Source of the DNA: Epiperipatus broadwayi | Taxonomy: Eukaryota; Onychophora; Udeonychophora; Euonychophora; Peripatidae | NCBI GenBank assembly: GCA_028023455.1 | Contig: JAQFVV010006200.1 | Location: 2,861,738 to 2,925,737 of the forward strand | Direction: 5' to 3' | DNA length: 64,000 bases | In this document: piece after piece, positions 54,205-64,000 of the stretch | How positions within the stretch are numbered: the first letter of the stretch is position 1 | How the letters are laid out: each line of letters starts with the position of its first letter | Translations under genes and position numbers: made by a program | Notes under the pieces: generated by a model | The model's input: the letters and a program-made list of their open reading frames with translations, nothing else | Told to the model about the DNA's origin: nothing | Database searches by the model: none

Positions 54205-55640
54205 CATTAATATCATCATTATCAACCATTGTCATTCCACTGCAGGATGAAGATCTCTTCAAGTTCAATTCATCTTCTCTGATCTCTAGCCTCTCTTCTC
54301 CACATCACCCTTGCACACTTTCTTATTTCATCCATTCATCTCACATGTGGTCTTTTTCTGGGTCTTTTACAATCTGTTGGAATCCAGTTTAAGATTTCAA
54401 TTGTCCATCTATTATTTTTTTTAGCAATATGTCCAACCCTACCCCACTTTGGTCTTTTAATTTTTTCAACAATGTCAGTAACACCTGTTTGTTCCCTTCC
54501 CTATATATTACATTTTCGATCTCTTGTTGTACTTCTAACATGCATCTCTCTATACTTCTTTGAGTGGTCTGAAGTCTCTGTATTGCTCTTCTATTAAGTG
54601 TCCAAGTCTCAGATTCACAAGTAAGAACTGGTAAAACACGTTTATTAAAAACTTTTTCAAATACATATGTATATTTCCTTTTAATATCAAGATATTTCTA
54701 CCAAAAGCACTCCAACCAAGTTTAATTCTATGATTAATTTCATCCATTATGTTTCCATCTGTATTAATAATCTGACCAAGATATTTGTAGCTGTTAACTT
54801 CTTCTAACTCATCATAATCAATCTTTATTTTCATATTTTGAGAAAATCCATTAAACATTACTTTAGTCTTTTTAACATTTACCTTTAGTCCTTCTTTCTT
54901 ACTTTCATCTGTTAACTCCTGCAACATTTCCTGAAGCTCTAAAACATTGTTTGCAAAAACAACTACACCATCTGCAAAATCAAAATTACTTAAATAATCT
55001 CTATTTATTTTTACTCCTTTAGTTTTCCATTTTAATCAACAAAATACTTCTTGCATTACTGCTGGAAAAGTTTCGGAGATATGGAGTCACCATGTCTTAC
55101 ACCCTTCCCAATGTTAACCTTCCTATTATCATTATGTAATCTAATTATTTCTGTTGCATTTTTATAAATATTCTTCAGAATATAACTATATCCTTAGTCT
55201 ATAACTTGATGATCCAATGCTTTAATTACTGAAGAAATGCTTATAGATTCAAATGCCTTTTCATAATCTACAAATCCAAAGCATAATGGCAACTCATATT
55301 CATTGGTTCTTTCGATGACTTCTCTCAATATATGGATATGATCTACTGTACTAAGACCACTTTTAAATCCAGCTTGTTCTCTTGGTTGGTTGAAATCCAA
55401 TGTTATCTGTAGATGAGTTGTAATTACCTTGGTAAAAATTTTATATAAAACTGCTAAACGGCTGATAAGTCTGTAATTTCTAATATATACCACTTTTTTA
55501 AAATATTAATACTGCATTCTTCCAATCATTTGGTACATCTTTATCATTTAGACATTTGGTGTATAACTTTGCCAAAATTCTTTCTATTTCTTCACCTGTT
55601 TCTTTTAATATATCGATTATAATTCCGTCTTACCTGGAGC
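54205..55640 (-). mobile_element. RTE-clade LINE, 5'-truncated RT fragment
   Basis: On the - strand: LISRLAVLYKIFTKVITTHL, FNQPREQAGFKSGLSTVDHI, GFVDYEKAF (motif A), then after breaks the motif C region (55000-54950, frame lost), GLKVNVKKTKVMFNGFSQNM, YKYLGQIINTDG and NHRIKLGWSAFGRNI. The sequence is clearly related to 12030-13650 on the same strand. The 3' end at about 54205 (+ strand ATCATCATTATCAACC) is the RTE-type GAT-rich tail. No endonuclease half is present. It is truncated at about 55640, in an A/T-run. Confidence 0.88.
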
Positions 55641-55694
55641 TTTTCCTTCCTTTTTCTTTTTTTAAAGTTTAATTAACTTTGTACATTAATATAA

Positions 55695-55924
55695 TGTAAC
55701 GGAATTACGAACGACGAAGGCGTTTTTCTTATTTTTATTTATATATAATAATAAGTTCTTTAATTCAAAAATCGTCCACCTTCCGCTACCGCAAGCTGAG
55801 AGAACATACGGACATAAACGAGTCTATATCTGTACTTGACCGAACCTGTAACTATACGGGTATAGCCCAGATTATTTTTTCCGGTCAACTGTCTCTCGTC
55901 TGCTGTAAGATTTACAGAGTTACA
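55695..55924. mobile_element. Possible LTR-like segment, 230 bp
   Basis: Begins TGTAACGGAATTACG and ends AGAGTTACA, i.e. TGTAAC...GTTACA ends typical of Gypsy-type LTRs. Its composition is less A+T-rich than the flanks. No 5-bp duplication (TATAA left, GCGCT right), no second copy and no gag/pol frame were found. It could be one LTR of an element whose remainder is lost, or chance. Confidence 0.35.
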
Positions 55925-57258
55925 GCGCTTGGATATTTATAAATTTTAATGGGATCAAAATACTGCACCACCAGCCTCACGTGTTAATTCAGTACTCAGA
56001 ATGAATACTAAATATTTCCCAAACCCTACGAATATATTACTGTTTGTAGTGGTGAAGAACGAGACGAAATAGATTTAAATCAATAAGAAATATTTAATAC
56101 AGTAGATTAAACAATAAAAGAAATACTTTAAATCATTTACACACAATAAAAACAGATTATATGCTATAATGCTACGAGTAAAAATAAAATAAAAAGATCC
56201 TGTAAATGATTGTACATATATAATCGTCATTCCGTGTATGTATAAAAAAAATTAAAAAATGTCTGTATCATTCAAAGTAAGAATTTGGCCATTGTCTAAA
56301 TTAAAGGTATGTACACATGTAAATATAAAATGTAGTATACATATTTTACCTAGGTTTATTGAGTCTCTGAAGTAACTTGAAGTCTTGTTGACCACCACGT
56401 GGAATTTCTCCACTTCTTTAGCAGGGAACGGTCGCTCTTAGGTTAGATTTTGGTTATGGGAACTCCGTATTTAGGACATCAAGGACAAGGCAAAACTAAC
56501 CCTCTGGCAGGCGCTACATCGGCAGTTGTTACATGTAGACGGGAACCTTTAGAGCACGGGGAGCCTGAATCGGCCAGCGATCACGACGGCCCTTAGCCAG
56601 CCATTCTTGATGAGTCACCGATGTTAGAAATCATATCTTGTTCATTTAATTATCCGTTATTACGTTAGAGTCCTTCCACTACGTTTCTGGGTTCTCTCTT
56701 GTTTGTTTTCTTTCTTAAACTTTAAAAGATTCTTAAGTTTGCATTTCTCTCAACTATGGCTGCTTATTATCGGAGTAGTCTTTCTACCAATGTCTCGACA
56801 AGAAGTCTCCAACTCTCATGACCCTTTTTTTAATTAAAAAATTCCACAGTCCTTTATTCTTTCGATCCTTTGTTTTTAGCTTTTATTCACACCTTTCCTT
56901 TTCTTAATGCGCCTTCGGCCATTTATATAGATTTGCTTTTGCACAATTTCGTAGAACTATGTACATTTATTTCTTATTTCCTTTTTTCTTTTAATTAAAC
57001 AGATATTTTAATAAAATGTTTTTTTTATTTTGACAAGCATTAATTGTTGCTGTCTTCGTCATACTTCATACATACTCCATACACGCATTTCGTTTTATCG
57101 TCAAATGTGTACTTTAAAACCCAGATCCTTATCTTTCGGTCATGTTTCAAATTTCTATTTTACTCTGATTTAAACCCTTCACTTTACCTTTTTTTATAAA
57201 TCATATTTTAGTTCGTCTTTCATTTATATTTCTTTATCACTATTAATTTTACTAATAT

Positions 57259-57718
57259 ACAATTTCAATGTTTCTAACTTTAATTATTTTTTTAATTTTC
57301 AAAATCTCGACTTTGGAGGGTAAAAGATAAGAATCTTTTCGATTCTAATTCCCTCTCTTCTATTAATTAAAACATTCTTTCTTCATAAATTTAAATTCCT
57401 TTGCTAGTATTCCAAAACACAATATTTAATATTATTTAAATGTTACATATCTATATGTGTGATCGCAGTATGTGTGATCATCACATTACACAATTTCAAT
57501 ATTTCTAACTTTAATTATTTTTTATCTCACAAAATCTTGACTTTGTAGGGTAAAAGATAAGAATCTTTTCGACTCTAATTCCCTCTCTTTGATTAATTAA
57601 AACATTTCTTTCTTCATAATTTTTAAACTCACTTGTTAGTATTCCAAAACACAATATTTAATATTATTTAAATGTTAAATAGCTATATGTGTGGTCACAG
57701 TATGTGCGATCATCCCAA
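57259..57718. repeat. Direct duplication, about 231 bp x 2
   Basis: ACAATTTCAATGTTTCTAAC at 57259 recurs at 57490 as ACAATTTCAATATTTCTAAC. Both continue through GGGTAAAAGATAAGAATCTT, CTAATTCCCTCTCTT, CAAAACACAATATTTAATAT and CTATATGTGTG. The copies differ at scattered positions. Confidence 0.95.
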
Positions 57719-58689
57719 TAAGTATATATATATTCAGAAATATTTCTCTGCTTTTTTTTAACAATTACAATATATAATATTAATTTATCCATTAAATGTT
57801 AAATTTTAATATTATTTAATCTTTATTATTTTTTTAGATACTAACTTTAATTTTATATGTTTAAATGTTTATATTCCAATATTTATTATTAATATTTTCT
57901 ATGCCAATTTTTTGGGAATTATTTTTTAAAATACAATCAATACATGTTAAAATGAAAGTAATAATTTCTTATTATAGTCCTGAATTAATCGAAGCATTGG
58001 GGAGAGAAACAATAATAAAAAAGAATACTGATGATAATAAGTGTAAAATTGTATTTTTAAAGCCAACATCACATTGTGTTACTCGGTGTATTCAGAGAGA
58101 GATGCCAAAGCAAAATAAATGAATAAGGAATAATGATTTACTTCAGAATGAATCAATAATTATACAGTTATCAAATAATAAAAAAACATATATACATCTT
58201 GTTAACGAATATTAGGAAATAGTTTGAAAAGGGAAACATTGTGCTGTAATCTAAGAGTTTGATGGTATGGAATAATATAAATTCTAAAACTGTTCTGAAA
58301 TAAAAAAAACTAATTAATTTTTTTTATTATTTTCAAGCTTCCTGATATTACTAATTCTAAAGAGGATATCATCAATCATAAAGAGACCTAATATTGTATG
58401 TTTCATCATTGTAGTCTATAATGGAGATTCACTGAGATAAAATTTGAAAGTCTATTGCAAGAGAAAAAACTTTTCCAGATTACTTCACATAGTAATAATG
58501 AAAAATAATTCTTATCAAGTAAGTCAACATGGTGATAATTTTACCAGGTTTTCTTTTTTGCTTTTCATTAACTAACAACAATAGCTAGCTGTCCATAATG
58601 AAAGTTTTACTTGAGACTTAATATCAAGGAGAAAATAAAAAAATATATGTTCAAAGCAAACTAATGAGATTTGAAATTTTCATTGATTT

Positions 58690-59900
58690 TGAAGGATAGT
58701 GTTGAAACTATACCAGAGGAAGAAAGGATCGTGAAAGATTGTATTACATAAGAATCATTGAAACTAATTAGAAAAAACAAATACTGGAAGTAGAAGAAAT
58801 AATTCAAAAATTGCACAACAGCAGTATAGGGGAAAGTGTATTAAAAATTTAGCATTAAGGAATTAATTAAAATAATTAATTTGAAGTGGAAAAGATAACA
58901 ACAAACCATTAAAAAATGATATCCCAATCATGGATAATAAAAGATGAATAAAAAAATATTTATTGGGAAAATTGTTAATAAAGCTTAGTAAAATTGCACT
59001 ACTATCTTAGAATTGTGAAAATGATAGTTTATTGAAAAAAAAGTTTGTTAGATATATTAAAAAGAATAGAAGCCTGGTAAATGATTGGTCATTGTGAAGA
59101 TATTTTACTTTAAAAAATTTACAAGCTATATAATATTACTTGGAAAGAGATGCTGTAGCATTAATCAAATCATTGTTATTGCTTATCTGCAAAAAGGGAA
59201 ATTAGTCAGAATGTGAAAAATCCAAAACCATTACACTAATGAGCAAAATAAAAATTAAATGCTCGAGTATTGGCAAATGAATAATTTCAGAAAAAGACTG
59301 TGCTTTATTGACTTTGTGACAAGACCTTTAGCAGTGTTGGATCATATAGGGTAAATAATAGACTGAAAAATCTTCTAAAAATTATATAATTCAATAGCAG
59401 CCATGAAAATATATGGAAAATTGATTTGAAATTGAAAATAGCACAAGACTAGATCCAATCTTATGGTAAAAAACTAGATACAGTTTTATCAAGCATATTC
59501 ATTATTCACCTGGAAAGTGGAACAAAACATTTGTGTGTGCAATATGCAGCTGACATAATACTCATTGAAGAAAATGAAACACTGAAATCGACAATGTAAA
59601 ACAGAAACAAAAAGATATGGAATACATGTAAACACGGCAACGCAAATTATGAATAGGAACACAAAAAAAATTAAAATTGAGGAGCTGAAATTACAAAGGT
59701 AAAAACTTTTGTATGTCGTGAAAGTAAAACACAAGTGATCTTGAACATGCAAATGGAAATAAAAATTATGAATAGACAAAGCAATAATATGCTATAAATT
59801 ATTGGCAAGATCACATATTTATTAGAACATTTTTAGTTGTGAAATGTGGATGATGACAAAACATCCAACAAGGATAATTATAGAATTTGGAAATAATTAC
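58690..59900 (+). mobile_element. Heavily decayed LINE relic
   Basis: + strand fragments in order: ICKKGN and KSKTITLMSKIK (as in 'PIFKKGxxxxCxNYRxITLL'), IDFVTRPLAVLDHI, then QYAADIILIEENE near 59543-59580 (motif C, usual ADD changed to AAD). Stops and indels are frequent. A non-LTR reverse transcriptase origin is likely; the clade is uncertain. Confidence 0.6.
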
Positions 59901-60292
59901 TCCTGAATATTAATGAGGTTTGATGAGGCAAAATGTTTTCCAAGGAATAATTGTAGAAAAATAATAAATTGAATTTAAAAAATGTTTAACAAATTTTAGA
60001 GAAGAAATTATATATCAAATGAATGTTATTATGTGTGATGCCGTCAAAAGGGAAATAATTCATTTGGCAAGTTAGAAACAATATGGAATAGTTTGAAATA
60101 GATATGCTGTGCTGGGAGTTGGTGAAGGCAGCATTGTGTACTTATGGATACTGGGACCATGGTTTCTGATGATAATGCACTGAAAGTTTCAATCTTTTGA
60201 ATATTGAGATTTTTTTATTTATTTTTTTTTGATAATGGGTGATTTTATAGACAATAATGTGTATTATTTATATATTTCTGCAATATACAATA

Positions 60293-60482
60293 TTAAAACA
60301 GGCAAAACTCACTATATATATTGCCACACACAACAAGCTAGAGTAATCAATGGATGCCAGCAGGCTTGTGCATAAAATCCCCATCTAGTGCCTACTCATC
60401 CAATATCCCCAGACTAGTTTCTGGCTTATGGCCTTCATCAGTTATACACAAGCATAAGAGGTGGTGGTCATGTGATGTTTAT
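60293..60482 (-). repeat. Dispersed repeat family D, copy 2 (-)
   Basis: Reverse complement of the repeat at 42780-43015, without that copy's 36-base insertion. On - it reads TATAACTGATGAAGGCCATA, GCCAGAAACTAGTCTGGGG, GGATGAGTAGGCACTAGATG and TTGATTACTCTAGCTTG, ending TTTTGCCTGTTTTAATATTG at about 60293. The two copies are close enough to be fairly recent relatives. Confidence 0.9.
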
Positions 60483-60704
60483 TGGCTTAATATACAATAT
60501 TGTGTTATTTGTCTAATTGATAGTCTAGGAAAGCATCTGATTGGATGTATTATTTCCTAACACTTCAAGATCATGCAATTTGTAAGACAAAACTTTTATA
60601 CTTTTTTATTTGTGAAAACTCTTTAAGTAATTTTTATTATTTATTTTAATAGTAACAAATTGCTTAATTCTTCAGCTCATACAATATAATGAAACACGAA
60701 CAGA

Positions 60705-60818
60705 TTTCTATTGTAATGTCATCTACTGCAAGCTTGAGTAATCAATTATTACATTTAAATTTCTATCTTCAGACTGGTTTTTGGCTTTTGCCTTTATCAG
60801 TGAAGTCTGAGATTTAAG
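60705..60818 (-). repeat. Dispersed repeat family D, diverged copy 3 (-)
   Basis: On - it reads CACTGATAAAGGCAAAAGCC, AAAAACCAGTCTGAAGA, and farther on TTGATTACTCAAGCTTGCAG. That is the same order of blocks as copies 1 and 2 with a shorter middle. CAGACT before and AGTCTG after the GGC-AAAA-GCC hairpin can pair. Confidence 0.7.
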
Positions 60819-60934
60819 ATTATTACTCAAGGTTATAGACGGGGGTATTATAATTCATATCTGTTTGTTTTATTATATATTGTGCGAATTGAAGAATTAA
60901 CTATTTTGTGATTATTATTCACTTTTCTAATCAG

Positions 60935-61036
60935 AATGAAAATGCCCGTACTATTAATAAAGAATTGAGAGTATTAAAACGTATAGATTCTAAACTGGAG
61001 TCGGATTTAAATTATTGTCTTAGCAGGTTGTCTTGA
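60935..61036 (+). pseudogene. Short coding-like relic between inverted repeat copies
   Basis: A 33-codon frame ending at TGA 61034-61036 reads NENARTINKELRVLKRIDSK and LESDLNYCLSRLS, charged and helix-like. It sits between family D copies 3 (-) and 4 (+). It may be a fragment of a retroelement protein (Penelope-like N-terminal regions have similar charged helices), but this is inference only. Confidence 0.3.
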
Positions 61037-61140
61037 ATTTTAAAAAAAATTTAGGCTGATTTGAATTTCATGTTAGCTTGAATAGTTAAATGGAGATAAA
61101 GGTGGTTGCTAGATATTTCAACTACATTATTTCCCGTTTT

Positions 61141-61249
61141 GAATCCTCATTGATGAAGGAAAAAGCTTGATATTCTCAAAATGAGAATTTAAAATGCAAT
61201 AAGGCATGTGGTAATCACTCATTACTCAAGTTTACAGTAGTTGTCACTA
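61141..61249 (+). repeat. Dispersed repeat family D, diverged copy 4 (+)
   Basis: CCTCATTGATGAAGG parallels CCTCACTGATGAAGG of copy 1, and CATTACTCAAGTTTACAGTAG parallels the TTGATTACTCAAGCTTGCAG end of copy 3. The middle has diverged (AAAAAGCTTGATATTCTCAA). Opposite in orientation to copy 3, about 320 bp away. Confidence 0.55.
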
Positions 61250-62221
61250 GAATAAAAGGTTGCTCTTTTTTATTGCATGTTTTATTTCTTATAGAATTTT
61301 GCTTTATGGTCGCTTGTTTTTGATGCTATGGGATACACTTCACTCAAAGCACTGATTCATTTTTTTAATTTTGTTTTAATTATATTAATTTTTTTTTTTT
61401 TAAATAAAATAAATAAAGTAGTACTAAGTAAAACAATAATGAAAAATCAAAATTTGAATCTAATGAAAGTTCATAAATTATTTTGGCTTGCATGCAAGTT
61501 GGCAAATAATTTACTCTAAGCATTTTCATCTTAGGAACTATAAATGCTTAATCCAGTTTGGCATATGGAATGAGTTTACTGCAATACACCTCAGCAGTCC
61601 TTATATGTTTTAATGTCAGCTTTATCTAAATATTTTCTTGAGTATAGGCAATATCTTACTTTTGTGTTAAAATAGTGAAACTTTAAAATCATTTTGTATA
61701 ATGTGTTTGACTATATTGTATGAGCAATAATCAGTCCTGAGATTTGAATTGATTTTTATCTATTGTAAAATTCTGCTTCACGGGTCATTTTTTTACTTTA
61801 GAGATCAACTTGCTGTTAATACTATGAGATTCAACTTGCTCAAAGTACATAAGTATTTTAAATCTATTTTATCATGTTTTTTAGAGAATTCTTTTTTAGA
61901 AATAAAATTAGCTAGTCGGCATTAGAAAAAAAAACAAAGATTGTAATTTAAAGTTTAAACATAGTGAAAGTTTGCAAAAATAGTTTAACTATAGTGCTGT
62001 ATTATTCTACATGATGTTCAATATTTTTTTCATTTTTTTTTTTTTTTTTACACTAAGAGCAATCTTAACATAAGTTGGATAGATAAAGTAAGGAAATTTG
62101 CTGATGTGATGTAGAGAAGCTATGAATCGGAGAAACTGGATTCATGATCACAGGATAGAAGTGCCTATAGTTGTTAAAAAAAATTAAGGACAACATGGTA
62201 TATTGTGACAGTCAGATGATG

Positions 62222-62355
62222 TATGTTGGTTTAACCCAGTTCGAATACTAGGCGAAAGTACCTCGAGGCCATCCATACGCGAGATATTAAATCAAGAATA
62301 CTATGACCTCTGCCCTGTTCGCCTATTCTCGAGGCTAACTGCGAACCAACAACAT
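62222..62355. repeat. Imperfect inverted repeat in a less A+T-rich island
   Basis: TGTTGGTT near 62224 faces AACCAAC near 62344. ACTAGGCGAA faces TTCGCCTATT, and CCTCGAGGCC at about 62261 is itself palindromic, with CTCGAGG again near 62329. Overall the two halves pair only partly, so an RNA fold is possible but unproven. Confidence 0.5.
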
Positions 62356-64000
62356 TACCTGAGACATGCATAAATTATTTTCTCACCGACCCAAAGCTTA
62401 GCATCAGCGGAGAGAAACGTGGACGGGAACACCTACGGAGCTAAATAGTTAAATGTGCATAAATGAAAACATGTGTTTTGCGTGCCTGGATCATTGGAAA
62501 AGTAAAATAAAGCATTAAAATAAAATTAGAAAAACTCAAGCTTTTTAGTTAAATAAGGTATTTAATTAATGGCTTTAAAATATTAATAATGTCATAATGG
62601 CCTCCGCTATTCCCCTAAATTCATGAAAACTAATTAGACAATGAAAACAGATTAAATGATATAATATTTTTGCGGTCTAAGTCTTTTCTTCCCAATTTTA
62701 ATAAAATTGTCAACTCGAATCTCCTCGATAAAGTACAATAGTAAAAATCTTTCGTAAAGCATTTTCTAATTGCTTTGCGCTAAAAACAGACAGTTTAAAA
62801 ATTATTTAAAACGTATATAGCTAAATCAGATATACGTAATAAGCTACTGGCGGACAAACGAGGCGTTATCGAGGAGATCAAGTTGACAAACAAAGGAAAC
62901 TTACTCGTATGGAATTTAGAAACATAAATAAAATTGGAAAGATATTTTAAATGAAAAAAATTAACTTTTAAACTTAACCGCAATGGAATACCAAATATTT
63001 ACACATGTTAGTAATGAAGAATAGTGAAGGGAAAAAGGTTAAATATAGATAGATGATCACACATATATATATTTAAGACTAGTCTAATAAAAATGGTTAC
63101 ATTACAAATATCATTAAATAAAACAATTCATAATATAATTCAATTAAGAAAGGTATGAACAAAAGGGTAGAAAGTAAATAGTTCAATGGAGAAGAGATAT
63201 GAATACCGTACTGGTTCCTTGGTCATGTTTCCTACGGCGTTCGTGGCTTGATCCGACCATCGATAGGTATTTTCCCGGACAAGGAAAGTGGAAATAAGTA
63301 GCATGCTTTTATGAAAAGTCCTACAGACACGGCACAGAGTTCAGATTACTATTGGGTGGATACTATGGCATTTTGGATGGTATTTAGGAACCTCGGCGAT
63401 AGGCAAAGCTTTTTGCCTAGCCAAGCATAGTAGAATCCATCAAATTCATATGACCTTTAGCTTGTAGCATGTTCAAACTTCTCCGTGATTTTGAAGACGA
63501 GAAATCTGAATGCCTAGTCTTTTGTTCACTCTCCTATTTATAACTTTTTTGTAAGCTACCTTCTATTGTTTGTATGATCTTAGATCTTGATAAGTCCCTC
63601 CTCATTCCTTTGTTTCAAGATAACACTTTCTAAAAAAAATAACTTACTTGTTTATTCTAAATTTCTTTCTTTAAACTTTGAATTTTATTAATTAAAAAAG
63701 AAAGAGAAGGCCATCTTTAATTTGACTTGAATGGGCTCACTAATTAAAACATACATTCCTTTAGAAAATGTTGGTGGGCTTATCTCAAAATGAAATCATA
63801 CGCCATATTTTAACAAAAAAATATATTATTTCTTTTAATAATATAAGCATTTTATTTCAGCAGAATTTTGCATTAACTCATATATATATGCTTGACGTAT
63901 ATATATATATATGTTTGACTAATAGATTTTACAAGTAATTTTTATTAACAGAAATATAATCTTAGAATGGAATTTATTTAAATGCAATACAAATTTAATA

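Larger units (their letters stand above)
51530..64000 (+). other. RHOT1: Intron 12 of Miro (5' part)
   Basis: At least 12.4 kb. 51530-54200 is A+T-rich with many homopolymers and nothing recognised. Elements are listed separately from 54205 on. 56400-57250 and 62360-63650 are less A+T-rich but unassigned. 57720-58680 and 61250-62200 show nothing recognisable; a short open frame at 57865-58122 (+) resembles no known protein. Confidence 0.75.

Noticed and set aside
57865-58122. 85-codon frame with SPELIEALGRETIIKK as a possible exon or gene.
   Set aside because: No known family, no conserved flanking splice signals in Miro phase, and it does not encode the expected EF-hand 2 loop.
51530-64000. 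The next Miro exon (EF-hand 2 loop and beyond).
   Set aside because: I looked for a DxDxDGALSPEE-like frame after an AG acceptor and found none, so the exon is taken to be downstream of the window.

Overview
The window is a stretch of a very A+T-rich animal genome (about three quarters A+T by eye). Only one host gene is recognisable: part of the Miro/RHOT gene for mitochondrial Rho GTPase, on the + strand. Eleven consecutive coding exons lie between 10676 and 51529. All use GT-AG introns, the reading phase carries through every junction, and no stop codon occurs in the joined frame. They encode about 306 residues: most of the N-terminal GTPase domain (from inside the P-loop), the linker, EF-hand 1 and the first part of EF-hand 2. 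The first codons lie upstream of the window, more than 10.6 kb away. The second half of the protein (rest of EF-hand 2, C-terminal GTPase, tail anchor) lies beyond 64000. Everything else is intron.

The long introns, the residues of Miro and the mobile elements (RTE-type LINEs, Penelope-like fragments, hAT elements, tRNA-derived short retroposons) fit an invertebrate, perhaps an arthropod. The protein looks arthropod-like from memory; the species cannot be named from the sequence.

Layout. 1-10675: end of intron 1, with two large tandem-repeat blocks (about 220-bp units at 3030-4105, about 320-bp units at 5182-6113), a decayed LINE tail, a 457-bp hAT MITE with perfect 8-bp target duplications, and a 97-bp tRNA-like retroposon with a 16-bp target duplication. 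10676-10816: Miro P-loop exon. 10817-17602: intron 2 with an RTE LINE whose 5' half is inverted relative to its 3' half. 17603-19225: three GTPase exons. 19226-24637: intron 5 with a decayed BED-finger hAT transposase (- strand). 24638-24688: exon. 24689-36692: intron 6 with a 1.04-kb terminal-inverted-repeat element and a 1.6-kb hAT deletion derivative. 36693-36794: exon. 36795-40931: intron 7 with a Penelope-like GIY-YIG fragment, a tRNA-like SINE and a decayed RTE copy. 40932-40973: 42-nt exon. 40974-50202: intron 8 with a 74-bp-arm palindrome and dispersed repeats. 50203-51529: four exons covering EF-hand 1 to the start of EF-hand 2. 51530-64000: start of intron 12 with a second RTE fragment, an LTR-like segment, two less A+T-rich islands, another decayed LINE and three copies of a dispersed repeat family.

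No operon-like or defence-like system, rRNA, CRISPR array or intact transposon gene was seen. The points most worth a second look are the twin-primed RTE, the Miro G3 motif resembling DxxGQE, the tiny tRNA-like retroposon, the unclassified 1.04-kb inverted-repeat element, the 74-bp palindrome, and a recurrent CTGATGA-stem-GAAA motif in the dispersed repeats.
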